NCBI GenBank assembly: GCA_920105625.2
Contig: OV050030.1
Span: forward strand, 77,279,400-77,343,399
Length of the DNA stretch: 64,000 nucleotides
From: Clusia tigrina
Lineage: Eukaryota; Arthropoda; Insecta; Diptera; Clusiidae
Direction of reading: 5' to 3'
How positions within the stretch are numbered: the first letter of the stretch is position 1; each line of letters opens with the position of its first letter. This document shows, piece after piece, positions 44,548 to 56,959 of this stretch. The translations under genes and the position numbers were made by a program. The notes under the pieces were generated by a model, which worked only from the letters and a program-made list of their open reading frames with translations, ran no database searches and was not told where the DNA came from.

Positions 44548-45650
44548 ATGAAACGCATGCCGCCAAGACGAAGCCCTAGATTTTGCGGAGAAACAACCAC
44601 ACCACGGTGTTGGGACGCAATGGATAAATCGCCACCAACCACTCCCGCCGCAAATGCATCCACAGCATTTAAAGATTCGGTAAGTGCTACCACAGTCGCC
44701 GTCACTCCAACTGCAAACACAGCCGCATATGCCACAACCGCCACAAATAGCACAAGCGCAGCCGTAATCAGCGAAATCATCTCCAGTCTCCAGCGGTGCA
44801 AAAGCCGCCACCGCAGGACTCCCATATATAAATGAGAGCAATGCCGCACAACAGGTGAGTTCCCTATTACAGCAAATTAAAATTTTAGAGACTCAATTGC
44901 GAAACACACAGTTCGCCGTTACCTAACATTTCTCCGGCCGTAACATATACAACTACGTCGCTACCAACAACCACATTAGCCGCACCGTTTTTTCAAACCT
45001 CGCAATTCTTAAACCCTGCCCAAATGCCATGTAAAGTGCAAGAACTGCCGGAATTCAGTGGACATCCGGACGATTAACCATTATTTTCGAGCTCGTACGC
45101 CCAATAAACAGCCGCCTATAGCTATACCAACCTTGAGAATAACCAGCGACTATTGAAATGTCTCAAAGGTGAAGCAAGGGAAGTGGTTAAATCGCTACTT
45201 ATCCATCCGGATAACGTGGGTGCTGTTATGGAGCAGCTGAAATTTAGATTTGGTCGGCCAGAACTGTTAATACGTAGCCAGCTGCGCCAAATTAAAGAAG
45301 TTGCACCAATTTCTGAATCCGCTGTAGACAAAATTATTCCGTTTGCTACCAAAACTAAAAACTTGTCTATTTTTCTAGTCTGTGGACGGAGTGCAGCATC
45401 TCGCAAACCCTACGCTACTGGAGGAATTAATTAGTAAGCTTCCCATGAGTAAACGAATGGACTGGGCGAAGTACGCTTACCCAATAAAACCAAATACAAC
45501 CTTCGTGGATTTTAGTAATTGGTTGAGCGATGTTGCGAATCTGGTTTCCACCCTGCAGGACTGCGATGTCCGACGACGGGTAGTACTGCACACGGCCGTA
45601 CATCGAAGTTGGAGAGAATCTAAGCACGAACTTTGCCAGCTATCGTGAAG
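44548..45650 (+). pseudogene. BEL/Pao gag
   Basis: A Pro/Thr/Ala-rich N-terminus (44548-44835) is followed, after stops, by the BEL gag core: VQELPEFSGHPDD, LFSSSYAQ, LKCLKGEAREVVKSLLIHP and MEQLKFRFGRPELLIRSQL, then after a frameshift near 45385 NPTLLEELISKLP and NTTFVDFSNWLSDV. This is the conserved gag domain of BEL/Pao elements (DUF1759-like). Several stops lie between 44836 and 45150. Confidence 0.8.
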
Positions 45651-45714
45651 CATCACTACGTCCAATTTGCAAAGGACAACACAAGATAAATACCTGTAAG
45701 AAATTTCTGGATTG

Positions 45715-46154
45715 GTGCGTAGCTGATAGATGGGTAGAGGCGAAACGGAACCGCTTGTGCTTTTCATGTCTTAGAGGTGGCCACGCTGTACGAGATTGAC
45801 CGAAAGGGTGCCAACGAAAACATCACAAATTACTACATGAGCCCAATACCACATACCACCACCGCCATGCAGCATTTGCAAGAACCGCAAAGAGGGTCTG
45901 CCGCAGAAACAGTGTTGAGCTGTACAACAGCAACAGTTAATGGACAGCGTTTACTTTTTCGGGTCATACCCGTCAGTCTTTATGGTCCGCGAAAATGCAT
46001 TGAGACATATGCCATGCTGGATGAAGGATCATCTATAACAATGATGGATGCAAATCTTATGCAGGAACTAGGTCTTCGAGGTCAACAACACGAACTGAGC
46101 CTTCAATGGGTCGGAGGAAGAACGGCGCAGGAACCGGCTACCATAGTCAAATAG
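45715..46154 (+). pseudogene. BEL/Pao zinc knuckle and protease
   Basis: The knuckle reads CFSCLRGGHAVRD, then a TGA at 45798-45800, then CQRKHHKLLH. The protease frame follows with LLFRVIPVSLYG and YAMLDEGSSITMMD, where D-E-G is the BEL form of the aspartic protease active site. It runs on to ELGLRGQQHELSLQWVGG. The active-site Asp is kept. Confidence 0.8.
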
Positions 46155-47540
46155 GATTAACGAGACGACACGATTTGCGACAAGTTTATGCTGTGTCTGA
46201 ACTCAATTTACCGGTGCAGAGCCTGGGTGGAAACGATTTGGAAGGGCTGCAGGCCCTACTCCACCTGCCGAAGCCATTCTCCAACGTTACGCCGAATTTG
46301 CTAATTGGGTTAGACCATTGCCACCTGGGATTGCCCTCAGAAACATTAAAACTGAGATGTCGTGGACCGTATGCTGCCAAAACGAAATTGGGATGGGTGG
46401 TTTTTGGACCCAGCAGAGGGAACGTTGCATCAACAGCGACGTGCCTACATGTGAGTATGATCAGCGACCAAAGACTACAGTATTTTAGTTGAAAATTATT
46501 TTGACTTAGAGAACTTTGGGGTAAGGCCGGCGCCAGGTAGAAAAAGCGACACATATTTGCGTGCTGAGCATATTCTGAAAGTAAATACGGTTCGTGTTAA
46601 TGGAAGGTTCCAGACTGGCCTCTTGTGGAGAAGTGATAGCAACGCACTGCCAGACAACTACGAAATGGCCGAGAGGCGACTTGTAGGAATTGAGCGGAAG
46701 ATGAAAAAAATAGCGTCTTTGCCACCGCCTATAAAACTATTATACAGTTATATTAACAAAAACTACGCCCGAAAATTGACGCCCACGGAACTCAGCGTAG
46801 TTGGTCCAAGAGTGTGGTACCTGCCACATTTCGCCGTTCTGAACCCCAACAAGCTTGAGAAAATGCGTCTCGTATTTGATGCGGCGGCATCTGTCAATGG
46901 TATTTCGCTCCATTCATGCTTGCTCAAGGGACCACAAGAATATCAACCTATGCTATTCAACTTTCGCATTGGGGAAATCGCCCTGTGTGGGGACATCAAG
47001 GAGATGTTCCACCAAATTCTGATCCGACCAGAAGACAGGAGTTCCTAAAGATTCCTCTGGAGGGTCGACGACAAGCAGCCAGCGGATATATATGAAATGC
47101 AGGTAATGACGTTCGGAGCCGCTTGTTCGCCATGTGCGGCTCAATACATTAAAACTTTAAACGCACTGGAGTTTAAAGAAAAGTATCCACGTGCGGTGAA
47201 AGCTATCGTGAAGCATCACTACGTTGACGATTTTGTGGACAGCTTCGAATCAGTCATGCAAGCTGAGAGCGTTGGGAGACAGGTACGCAAAATTCACGAA
47301 GCTGCCGGGTTCCAAATGCGCGGGTTTATTTCCAATTCAGCAGCGGTAATCACACCACTGCGATGCGACGAGGAACCAGGTGGCATGAGGAGCAGCCATT
47401 TTGGGGCCCACAATGGAACAACTGAGAAAGTGCTTGGCATGTTCTGGCAGCTACAAGATGATACATTCAGATACGAACTTCGATTTAATCGCGTGGACGC
47501 GGATGTTATTGATGGAAGTAGGCCACCAACAGAATAGAAA
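46106..47540 (+). pseudogene. BEL/Pao reverse transcriptase
   Basis: Segments in order: LIGLDHCHLGLPSE and TKLGWVVFGP (pre-RT), then YEMAERRLVGIERKMKK, VWYLPHFAVLNPNKLEKMRLVFDAAA and GDIKEMFHQILI (first catalytic Asp). After a short frameshift near 47045 come MQVMTFGAACSPCAAQYI and HHYVDDFVDSF (catalytic YVDD at 47220-47231), then GMFWQLQDDTFRY. Stops at 46490-46492 and 47535-47537 and the frameshift make it non-functional; the wording is clearly BEL. Confidence 0.85.
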
Positions 47541-48528
47541 AGAGAACTGCTCAGCTATGTCATGTCTATTTTTGACCCAATGGGATTTCTATGTCACTTG
47601 ACTGTCGGTGCAAAGGAATTGATGCGTGAGGTTTGGCAGCGGAAAATTGCCTGGGATGAGCCGCTACACTCTGACGTTGCTGCCTCGTGGAAAAATGGCA
47701 AATAGAGGTACATAAAACTAAATCTATTCAACTACCACGCTGTTACTTTCAAAAAGGTGTGCCGAAGCGGCTGCAGCTGCACGTTTTTGTAGACGCCAGT
47801 GAACAAGCGTTTGTGCCGTATCTTATTGGAGGTATATAATGGATGATGGAATGGTGGGAACCACACTTGTATGTGCAAAAACAAAATGTGCGCCTGTGAA
47901 ACCGATGACTGTTCCAAGACTCGAATTACAAGCAGCTGTCTTGGGTACACGCCTAGCGCAAATGGTTCTTGAGGAACATGATCTGGCTGTTAGTTCATTT
48001 GTCTTCTGGAGCGACTCAACAACGGTGATCAATTGGATAAGGTCTGAGCACCGCCGCTATAAACCGTTCGTAGCACATCGTATAGCGGAGATTCTCGCCA
48101 ATACTCAGCCGAATGCCTGGAGATGGATTCCGACCCATGAGAACGTCGCTGACGACGCGACACGTCGTAACCGTGAACTTAATACCTGCTCTTCGTCGCG
48201 TTGGTTCAGGGGTCCTACATTTTTGTCAATGCCAGAGGAGTCTTGGCCTCAAGACATTGTTACAGCAGGCAATAAAGTCGGAAATGAAGAAGAGATTCTT
48301 GAAAAGCCAGTTTTTCTTGTCTCTACCAATGTGTTTATGGAATTTAATCGTTTCTCGTCCTATAATAGATTAAAGCGGACAACTGCCTGGATCATAAGGT
48401 TCACCAATCGCACCCGCCGACTACGCCCAGGTAATGACGACCATGGTCTGACCACAAGCGAGCTGTGCATGCAGCTGAGATATTCTTGTGTAGACAAGCT
48501 CAAGCTGAGGTGTACGCTGAGGATATAA
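47541..48528 (+). pseudogene. BEL/Pao RNase H and linker
   Basis: LQLHVFVDASEQAF holds the first RNase H Asp, then a frameshift near 47820. TVPRLELQAAVLGTRLA, SSFVFWSDSTTVINWIRSE and WRWIPTHENVADDATR follow in a 229-codon frame (47839-48528). This is the usual BEL arrangement of RNase H after RT. The last part overlaps the integrase frame. Confidence 0.8.
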
Positions 48529-49370
48529 ATCGACTGGCAGAAGGTCAAACGTTGCCCAAGAGCAGTCAGCTATGCGGCCTGGTACCTTACTTGGATAAGG
48601 ATCGCGTCATAAGAGTAGGTGGCCGAATTGAGGCAGCCAGCTGGCTTCCTTTCGAAACCGTGCATCCAATTGTTCTGCCACCGAAGCACCGTGTTACAGC
48701 GCTAATAGTGGCCGGTCATCACCGAAGGATGAAGCATCAAAATATTGAGGCGACGATCGGTGAAATCAGACGAAAATTCTGGGTCGTCCAGGTGAGACGA
48801 GTTCTACAATATGTCATCGCGAACTGTTGCGAGTGCAGGATAATGCGCTCTAAGCCAGTCACGCCCATTATGGGGCCTCTTCCTAAAGATCGCTTGCTGC
48901 CGTTCGTTAGACCATTCAGTTACACTGGTCTGGATTACTTCGGACCGCTTGAGGTTACGATTGGCCGCCGAAAAGAGAAGCGATGGATAGCTCTTTTCAC
49001 CTGTCTGACGATACGTGCTATACACTTAGAGGTCGCAAATAATCTGTCAACCGATTCCTGCATCTTGGCGATACGGAATTTTATGAATCGTGGCGGTGTT
49101 CCAGTTAGAATGCGAAGTGATAATGGTAAGAACTTTGTTGGCGTAGACCGAGAGGCGAAGAGATTTGATGAGGTATTCGATTGCGACCGAGTTCAAAGCG
49201 AAATGACCTCGAAGGGAGTCGAGTGGGTCTTCAATTGCCCCAGAAATCCGTCAGAAGGTTTGAGGTCAGATGGTATAAAAAAGTTAGAATATCGTCTTAC
49301 TAAGTGTGTCGAAGTAAAAGGAGACTATGTTGAGAAAAAAATGGTTTTTGAAAAAAAAAAAAATTTTTGA
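48465..49370 (+). CDS. chimeric frame: BEL integrase truncated and fused to a mariner C-terminus
   Basis: Open for 301 codons. It starts with the BEL integrase zinc domain (VAGHHRRMKHQNIEATIGE to NCCECRIMRS), then YTGLDYFGPLEVTIGRRKEK with the first catalytic Asp and VPVRMRSDNGKNFVG with the second. At VEWVFNCPRNPSEG the BEL match stops just before the segment (normally GGAWER) that carries the catalytic Glu. From 49262 the same frame reads GIKKLEYRLTKCVEVKGDYVE, a mariner transposase C-terminus, and stops at 49370. The fusion is in frame; the integrase lacks its Glu and the mariner part lacks its catalytic core, so neither is expected to work. Confidence 0.85.
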   Translation: MHAAEIFLCRQAQAEVYAEDINRLAEGQTLPKSSQLCGLVPYLDKDRVIRVGGRIEAASWLPFETVHPIVLPPKHRVTALIVAGHHRRMKHQNIEATIGEIRRKFWVVQVRRVLQYVIANCCECRIMRSKPVTPIMGPLPKDRLLPFVRPFSYTGLDYFGPLEVTIGRRKEKRWIALFTCLTIRAIHLEVANNLSTDSCILAIRNFMNRGGVPVRMRSDNGKNFVGVDREAKRFDEVFDCDRVQSEMTSKGVEWVFNCPRNPSEGLRSDGIKKLEYRLTKCVEVKGDYVEKKMVFEKKKNF

Positions 49371-49407
49371 TTCCTACTTACGTAGCTTCAATATCCATCC
49401 GCCCTCG
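49262..49407 (+). mobile_element. mariner 3' end fragment with terminal repeat
   Basis: Contains the last 33 or so codons of a mariner transposase, a poly-A-like stretch in the coding end, and the terminal inverted repeat at 49382-49407, followed by TA. The terminus matches that at 295-320 except for one base. The remaining 90% of the element is missing, so this is a truncated copy that replaced the BEL 3' end. Confidence 0.85.
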
Positions 49408-49483
49408 TATAAGCATGCTAGCACATATCAATCAAGAATGCTGAGTTACAATTTCGGTGAAAAAAATTTAATAAATCGTCTTT

Positions 49484-51890
49484 TTATATCAATATGTCCA
49501 ATGTATATAATATAGGCAATAATAAGCATGAAAAGGTTAGATATACGAGTATATAGTTATTTAAATATTTTCTGAATTTACATTTTATATTAATTCTGGG
49601 AATGTGATTTTCCGGTATTCGCTGATTTGTATTCAGTTGATGAGTGTGGAGATGGCAGATGTAGGGTGGTCGGTTTTCCACAAAGTGTCTCTGAGTTAAA
49701 AGTCTATGCCCCATACGAAGGAGAATATATTTTTGAAGATGCGTAGTCTGGATGTCAGTGAGATACTTTGGAGGTTTACCTTCTGGGTTCGTCAATTTGG
49801 AGTGCTGTCTGTATTGTGTTCGTTACATTCAGATTAGAGTTCTTTGATTTTCCTTAGCGTATCCTGTCTGTTGAAGCTGGGTTACATAACTTTCGATGCT
49901 CTTGATAAAAAGTTAGTCGTATCGTCTGGAAGATTGTTTCCTTCGATTCCCACGAACCCACATAATTTTATATATGTTTGCGTGTTGGATTAGTATATTT
50001 CTAATTTTAGATATTGTTTCATTCCTGTGTTTTTATATTTTGGACAGCTTGTATTGTAGAGTGTCAGTATGAGCAGATTATGTATTTCCCACGAAGCGTT
50101 TTACGGTGATAAAATGCACAAAACAGTGCTTCAGCTTCTGCTGTAAAAATTCAGGTATCCTGTTCCAAGCTGGCAAGTTTTCAACTATAAGTGATGAGTT
50201 AATTATCGTATAAAAATTGTTTATGTCGGTTTTCGATCTATCATTAAAATAAATGTTCCGATTGTTGAGAGTAAATTTGTGCGATATATATTTATAGATA
50301 TATCTGTACGTACTAGTAGAAGTTGGCTATTTTATTTATATTAGGGACTAATTGATTGGGTAATATTATTTTCGCGATGAGTTTGGAAGTTACATATTCT
50401 ACTCTGAGGTTGAACGTTTTAGTCCAGTCTCTGTAAGTATGTTAGTCAATGGTGTTGTTGCAAAAGCTCCAAGGCGTAGTCTAGTAACTGCATGGTAGTG
50501 TTTCAATTTTGTTCATCGTGTTTTTTACCGTACGTCCATAAATTTCCAACCCGTTATCGATTTTGTAGAGAACTAGTGCTTTAGTTATCTTAATATTTAC
50601 ATTTGGATGCGCATTGCTTGGAAAAGATGACAAATATTTTAATAAATTTAATCTACTAACAAAAGATTCTTTTAAATAATTTATGTGCGAAGACCAGTTA
50701 TATCTTCTATTCAAAACTAGACTTAAAATTCTTAAAGATGTAACATAATCTATGTGTTGTCTATATAAACATCTGATAAAGTGCAATTTAGCTTACTACA
50801 TATGTATATGGAAAATTTTGAGTTTTTGTATATTTATTTTTGCGCCAGCCTAGGAACACCAATTGTTATTATCTCGAATAAGACTGAAATGAGACTTTAA
50901 ATGAGACTGAAACTCCATATCTGAATTGATTTTGCAGATGAGATACAAATCTTCTGCATATATGGAGTGGTTAAAAAATCTGTTAGGAATGTGTGTTTTA
51001 TTTAATTTTTTAGTGGCTATCCGAAATAATGTCACCGACAATGGTGATCAATGTGGATTTCCATTATATAGGGACTTCGTCTCAGAAAGCCATCCGTTTA
51101 CTCGAAATCGAAATTTTCTAATGGAAAGAAAGGAATTCACAAATTTTTGTTCATTGGGGCCCTCCTTCCATTCCAATATATGATTTCGGCTTGACAGCGT
51201 TTTAGCGATATGGTGGTCTAGCTATAAGGGGGCGTCTATGATTCCTTTATTTGGTTTAAAACCGACTTGCTGCGGACTTGTTAATCGGTCATTTTTTTTA
51301 GGAACTAGTTTATCCGTTTGGCTATAATTTTTTCTAGTATTTTTGTGATACAGGGTAGTAGAGATAAGGGTTTTCTTTTATTTGTTTGTTAGGTTTTTGT
51401 ATAGGAAAGATTGTTGCAGTTTTCCATCCTTGGGGAAAAGTACCTGTGACCAATATTTTATTGTTTATATGTTTAAGAGATGATTTTTTCCGAGGAGGGG
51501 AAGGTGTTGTAGCATCGAGTAGGAGATTCGATCAGGGTTTTGCCTGTTGCAGAGTCTAAAGCAGAGTGTGACTCAATTATTGTAATTCCCTCTTTAATTA
51601 ATTTTGCTTATACGTTGATGTCATAATATATAGATATGTTACTGTTTATTTTATTAATTAAAAATTCATGTGAAAAATTAGAGTCTTCGGAACTTCCACA
51701 CCATTCTTTCGCGAAAAGATTTGCAATTTCGCTAGGACCATTGGTTGTGGAGTTGTCAGTTCCAAGATGCCGTATTTTAAAGCTGGGGGGGCGTACTTTG
51801 GAGTTTTTTATATTATCCCATATTTGTTTGATCGGAGTATTATTTTTATTTGGAGATGGTTCGACGACTTTTTGGTGGATCAGGGTGAGA
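49484..51890 (-). pseudogene. second I-type LINE copy (RT to C-terminus)
   Basis: Read on the minus strand from the right: IKQIWDNIKNS and EIANLFAKEWCGSSEDSN (linker before RT), SVTLFRIATKKLN, then YAED (50949-50960) where the catalytic YADD is expected. LRILSLVLNRRYNWSSHINY, KALVLYKIDNGLEIYGRTVK, an RNase H trace (WVGIEGNN) and RMGHRLLTQRHFVENRPP follow. Same layout as the I-type copy at 5160-11640 but with many more stops and shifts. The RT active site change alone would inactivate it. Confidence 0.75.
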
Positions 51891-52176
51891 GCTACAGGGC
51901 AAAGTCTCTGATCGCTTCCCACTGGGGGTTGCCATAACGATCCTTGTTCCTGCTCAAACCAAGTCGACACACAGCCTCCTAGTGGCGTCTCTGGATAACT
52001 GCCTCAACATCCGTTGGGTAGTGAACTAATGTGTGCGGCAAAACTACCCCTCCTCATAGAGGTTGTGCGTCAGGCTTGGAACCCACTATTTAAAAATAAA
52101 TTTCACTGAAGACTACCAAAGTGCCTCGGATAAGGATACCCAATTTTGATGACGGTCCCCGCAAACGTACAATGGA
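51891..52176 (+). other. GC-richer retroelement-like leader fragment
   Basis: A segment with GGATAACTGCCTCAACATCC and GTGCCTCGGATAAGGATACC, clearly unlike its AT-rich surroundings. It resembles leader DNA I associate with RTE-like LINEs in flies, but this cannot be verified here. No coding frame. Confidence 0.35.
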
Positions 52177-52754
<578 letters not shown>

Positions 52755-52910
52755 ATGCGTCCAAGATTCTTACAAATGTATTTTTGCTTAAACTTCGCTA
52801 TGCATCTTCTGATACCTATATGTCCTCCAGTTATGTCATTATGATTTTCTTTTATTAGTTGTAGTTGTTCATCTTTGTGTATTCTTGAAATTGCATCAGT
52901 ATTAATATAT
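52755..52910 (-). pseudogene. gypsy-like RNase H end and integrase zinc-domain scrap
   Basis: The minus strand reads INTDAISRIHKDEQLQLI (the ADALSR-type end of RNase H) followed by HNDITGGHIGIRRCIAKFKQ, the H..GGH..I start of an integrase zinc domain. Only about 50 codons are recognisable before the frame is lost. Confidence 0.65.
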
Positions 52911-52911
52911 A

Positions 52912-52942
<31 letters not shown>
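52912..52942. repeat. (TA)n microsatellite
   Basis: About 15 TA units directly at the truncated edge of the hairpin-ended repeat copy. Confidence 0.95.
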
Positions 52943-52943
<1 letters not shown>

Positions 52944-52948
<5 letters not shown>

Positions 52949-53133
52949 AGTGGCCACAGACGGATAGACGGACAGACGGACGGACAAAATAAAAATTGCC
53001 TAGAAAGTGATCCAGATCATATCTGTATATATATGTCCATACCTACCACGCCGTCCTTCTTGAAATTGCAACGCTTCTCTCAAAAGCACAAAATTAGTAT
53101 ACCCTATTTACCTTTTTTAAAGGTAAAGGGTAT
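52944..53133 (-). repeat. hairpin-ended dispersed repeat, truncated reverse copy
   Basis: Reverse complement of 57288-57472, about 95% identical by eye, from the TATACCC hairpin (53097-53133) through GGACGGCGTGGTAGGTATGG to CTGTGGCCACTTTTTT. The rest of the unit is missing at the (TA)n tract. Confidence 0.9.
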
Positions 53134-55545
53134 AAATACAGTGTTTGGTTTTCGGATGAAAAATGTGGCAAACATAGACTGCAGATTCTGAAGTTTTTGA
53201 TAGTGGTACTACTTCGAAAGCACTGCCGATGGATGATTCAGAAACATCTACAAGAGGTATCTGCTCAGGAAGCATCGAAAAGGTATACAAATAGTTCAAT
53301 TGGTCAGCGTATTAATAAGTTTGTTAAGTTTTCTGTGTAGTCAATGTCATCCATCACGTATATACGAAACCATATGCTAGATTGCTTTACGCTTATTTTG
53401 TTTATCTGTAACAGAATTATATTTGTACATTTTAATGGTAAACGCATCTGTGAAGTTAAAGCTATTTCACATTTGGGGAATTCATTTTTTCGGATATTAG
53501 GATGTGTCAATATAACAATTGCTTACTTCGTATATAAGGAATGAGGCGCCAATAATTATATAATAGTATCTTATTGGTGTTTAGTTTCTGACTTGTCTGT
53601 CCTTTTCGTTTATTACAATAATACAACTTTTGATAATTCTGCGGTGTTGTATACTGCACTTCCGGTAAGTTATTTATTATATTTGTTATTCGACTCTTTG
53701 CAGTCATTTCAGATCTTCACCAGTACATTGTTCTAGTGTAAGTAGAAGTGGAGTAATAGCAAAGAAGAATAAGAAAAGACATTCAGTTCCCTCCATTTTT
53801 ATTTACCGTTCCGACCATTTTTTTTGGTCACAAAGACAAACATTGGAATTTGAAGAAGAACAGATTTTAGAGATAAATCTTCAAGTTAACGCTTGTTTTA
53901 AAATATCCGCAAAGTGTTCGCAAAGAAGAGTTGAAATGTGGCATCATGATGAATTAATACACTCCTCATTTATGCACAAAAATTATTTTACATGTCGAGG
54001 ACACATTATTATATTATGTATATATGAATTTTACGTATAATAGAAGTTTTACTAGTATTTTAACTAGTTGGTTTCACTGCTGGGATGTTGTATAAAATAG
54101 CGAATATTTTTAATATTTTAGTACATGAAAAAGTAGAAGCTACTATTCTTGTATTGGTCTCACTCATTTCGGTCTGATTTTTCTTTCATTTAAATCCACT
54201 ATTTCTTGTTTAGTATGTAAGTTAAGTAAGGTAAATGCATAGAAATTGCAATATTCGTAACTAATCTCTGCAATTGTTTTCCGCATCGATTTGTTTATCA
54301 AAGTCTTTCAATCTTTCACGAGCAAATTCTCTTCGTGAGACAAATATTTTGTACCTAGAGTTGTTTTCGGGACGCATTTGTCATTGGTGGTGGTATACTA
54401 AAACTTTTAGCAAGATTGTTACCATGTATTGTGTTGGCGTGTCTGGCTATGTGGCTTCATATAATAGTGTAAGAGAGCCAAAGTTTAAAAAAACGGACCA
54501 ATAATTCGAACTCTAAATTTCAGTTACCATAGCTTCCAGCGGTGCATGCGGCTATTTGCAATGACTTTTGCAATAGCAGATTGTGAATTAGGCCTACCGG
54601 GGACACCACTTTAAAATAAACGCACCAATAACTCTACCTCAAATGTGGTGTGGAAAACAGTTAAAAAACTTTTTAAATTTCTATTAGTTTTATTAGTAGA
54701 ATATTTTGTTAAATTTTGAATTTCATCATATTACATCGCTATCAGTGTTTTTCTATAGCAGAAATATAAATCATGAAATATTTTATTATAGTACAAATAA
54801 TAAAACGATTGAAAGGTATGGAAATATGGAAAATAAATATCAAAAATTTAAATACATCTGCAAAATTCTTGCGTTTACTACCATAACAATAAAATCCAAT
54901 CTAACAATTTGCTTGTACGCAAATGCAACAACTTCCTAAAATTGCATATATTAATTGAGGAACGAAATGTTTGATTGGATTAGATTTTGTGAGATTTCTG
55001 TCTTCTTCAGACGAAATGCGCAAAATCTTTACAAAACTAATATCAAAAATGCAATTGAAATCACGCAAACACTAACACAATTGACTATTTTTAGAAAATA
55101 TAGATTTCATTGCTGCAATATTCTGCTATAGCAGCAGCTATTAAATATGGTTCACCAAAATTATTTAATACTGGATAATTTATGTAATATTTTTGCAAAT
55201 TAACATTAATAATTATATTAATTTACTAATCATATATACTATATACACAATTCATTCAATAAGTTCACACACCCAGAAGCATGAAGCAGTAAGAAGTTTT
55301 TGCACTTTTTTATTAGTTTCCATTACCCAAGTCTCCACGTCAAAACGAGTGAAGTAATGAGTTGCCGGCTGTAGTATTTCGCATGGCGTTTGTGAAAAAA
55401 GATGCAAGCAAGTTGACTTGGGTAAGCCCTGCCCTGCACATATCATGTAGACATTTTTTTAAGTAAATGTCAAATAAAATGTGCAAAAAGACGCTACTTA
55501 TATTAAAATATATATTACTAAATATTAGTTATCCTAATACAAATA
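53134..55545. other. long unassigned AT-rich region
   Basis: Several short frames on both strands (for example minus 53507-53707, TNIINNLPEVQYTTPQNYQK, and plus 53843-54040) look protein-like but match nothing I recognise; they may be remnants of an LTR element. No terminal repeats, microsatellites of note or RNA genes were seen. Confidence 0.3.
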
Positions 55546-55930
55546 CAGTTAGTCAAGAAAGTCTTTTGAGAAGGTAAAAAAATCGTGAATTTGGTTTCTC
55601 TCCTACATAATATAGTACTTGTTTATTTTTTCGTTTAATTTTGTTGATTCATTTCTTTTAATCAATATATTTACTAACGTACAGCAACAAACAAAAAAGA
55701 GAAATATTTAACTTAGATACAAAAAACATAACAAAAACAAATATAGTAAAAAAATTTGCTGTCAGTTAAATTAGTTCGCTTTGGAACTAATTTAGCTGCG
55801 CAGTGCATTTACCGTTATGAGATTGATGCTTTACTATGCTTTGTACGCATTTTAGACGCAAATTAATCAAAAATAGTTGTTCTTTGCTCATCGAATGCAG
55901 CATTTTTATCAAAATTATTATGAATTTAAG

Positions 55931-56874
55931 ATGCCTGGTAAAATAACGTTATTTGATATGAGTCATTTGCTTTACTATAACCACCGCATCCGAAAAAGTG
56001 TCCAAGAATTGTCCGAGATGATTTCTTTGACCAGACAAACTATTTATAATATTTAAAATCGCGTAAAAATGAAAAATAGTCAGTTGCCAAAACCTTCGCA
56101 CTTCTGTGTGAACAAAATATCAGATAGAACAGAACGAATTTTAGTAACGAAAGTAGTCGAAAATCCGCAGATTTCTATGAGAACCCTTTCAAGCTAAATC
56201 AAAGAAGAATGTGACCTTCAGTTTACCTACGAAACAGTAAGGCAGCTCCTGAAAAAGTACCACTATATGTCAAAAGTTGCACAAAAAAAACAATACTTTC
56301 TTTCAACACAATACATTGAAAAGTGATTGTCTTTCGCTAGGATGTAATTTGTCAAACCGAATGACTATGGGGATGACGCTATATTTTGCGATAATACCAA
56401 AATCATGCTTTACTATAATGGTGGGCCTAATAGATTGTGGCGACAACCGTTAAACGCATTGGAAAACCAAAATATTATATTATATTCTAATATTAAAATT
56501 CGGCACACTTTCTGTCATGGTATCGGGGTGTATATCCAGTAAAGTAGTAGGAGAACTAGATTCCATAGAGAATAAAAGGGAATATTTGGATATTTTCAAA
56601 CTCTATTTGGAAAAAAGCGAAGATCATTGTGGGATCAATATTGATAAAAATACGCAATTCAAATTTTACCAAGATAATGACCCTAAACATAAGGCGCATA
56701 TGGTAAGGATCTGGGTTCTTTATAATTTAAAAAAAGTGTTAGATACGGCAGCCCAGAGGTCACACTTGAATCCCATTGAAAATTTGTGGGAACTTTTAAG
56801 AAAAAAGGGGGTGAGAGGCAACCGAAAGGTGGAGCAGAGCTCAAAACTCCAATACTATAGGAATGAAATAAAAT
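55931..56874 (+). pseudogene. Tc1-like transposase
   Basis: ATG at 55931 (MPGKITLFDMSHLLYYNHRI) opens a paired-type DNA-binding domain: SVQELSEMISLTRQTIYNI, then RTERILVTKVVENPQISMRT and YETVRQLLKKY. The catalytic region shows IFCDNTKIMLYYNGG (first Asp area), and, after a frame change near 56515, FKFYQDNDPKHKA with the second Asp and LNPIENLWELL with the Glu, a DDE spacing typical of Tc1. At least four stops (56055, 56196, 56325 and 56346 areas) and one shift disable it. Confidence 0.8.
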
Positions 56875-56905
56875 AACAAGCGAATAGGATGTGCAGAAGT
56901 TGATG

Positions 56906-56959
56906 TATCCCATGAGGAGAATACTACAAATACTATCCCATGAGGAGAATACTACAAGT
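56906..56959. repeat. 29-bp tandem duplication inside the Tc1-like element
   Basis: TATCCCATGAGGAGAATACTACAA occurs twice in a row, at 56906 and 56934. It lies in the 3' untranslated part. Confidence 0.9.

Noticed and set aside
44506..44849. Gly/Cys-rich minus-strand frames of 105-111 codons
   Set aside because: They are antisense to the BEL gag N-terminus and owe their composition to its Pro/Thr/Ala codons.
43381..49261. Complete, mobile BEL element
   Set aside because: No 3' LTR, integrase cut before its catalytic Glu, and stops and shifts in gag, RT and RNase H.
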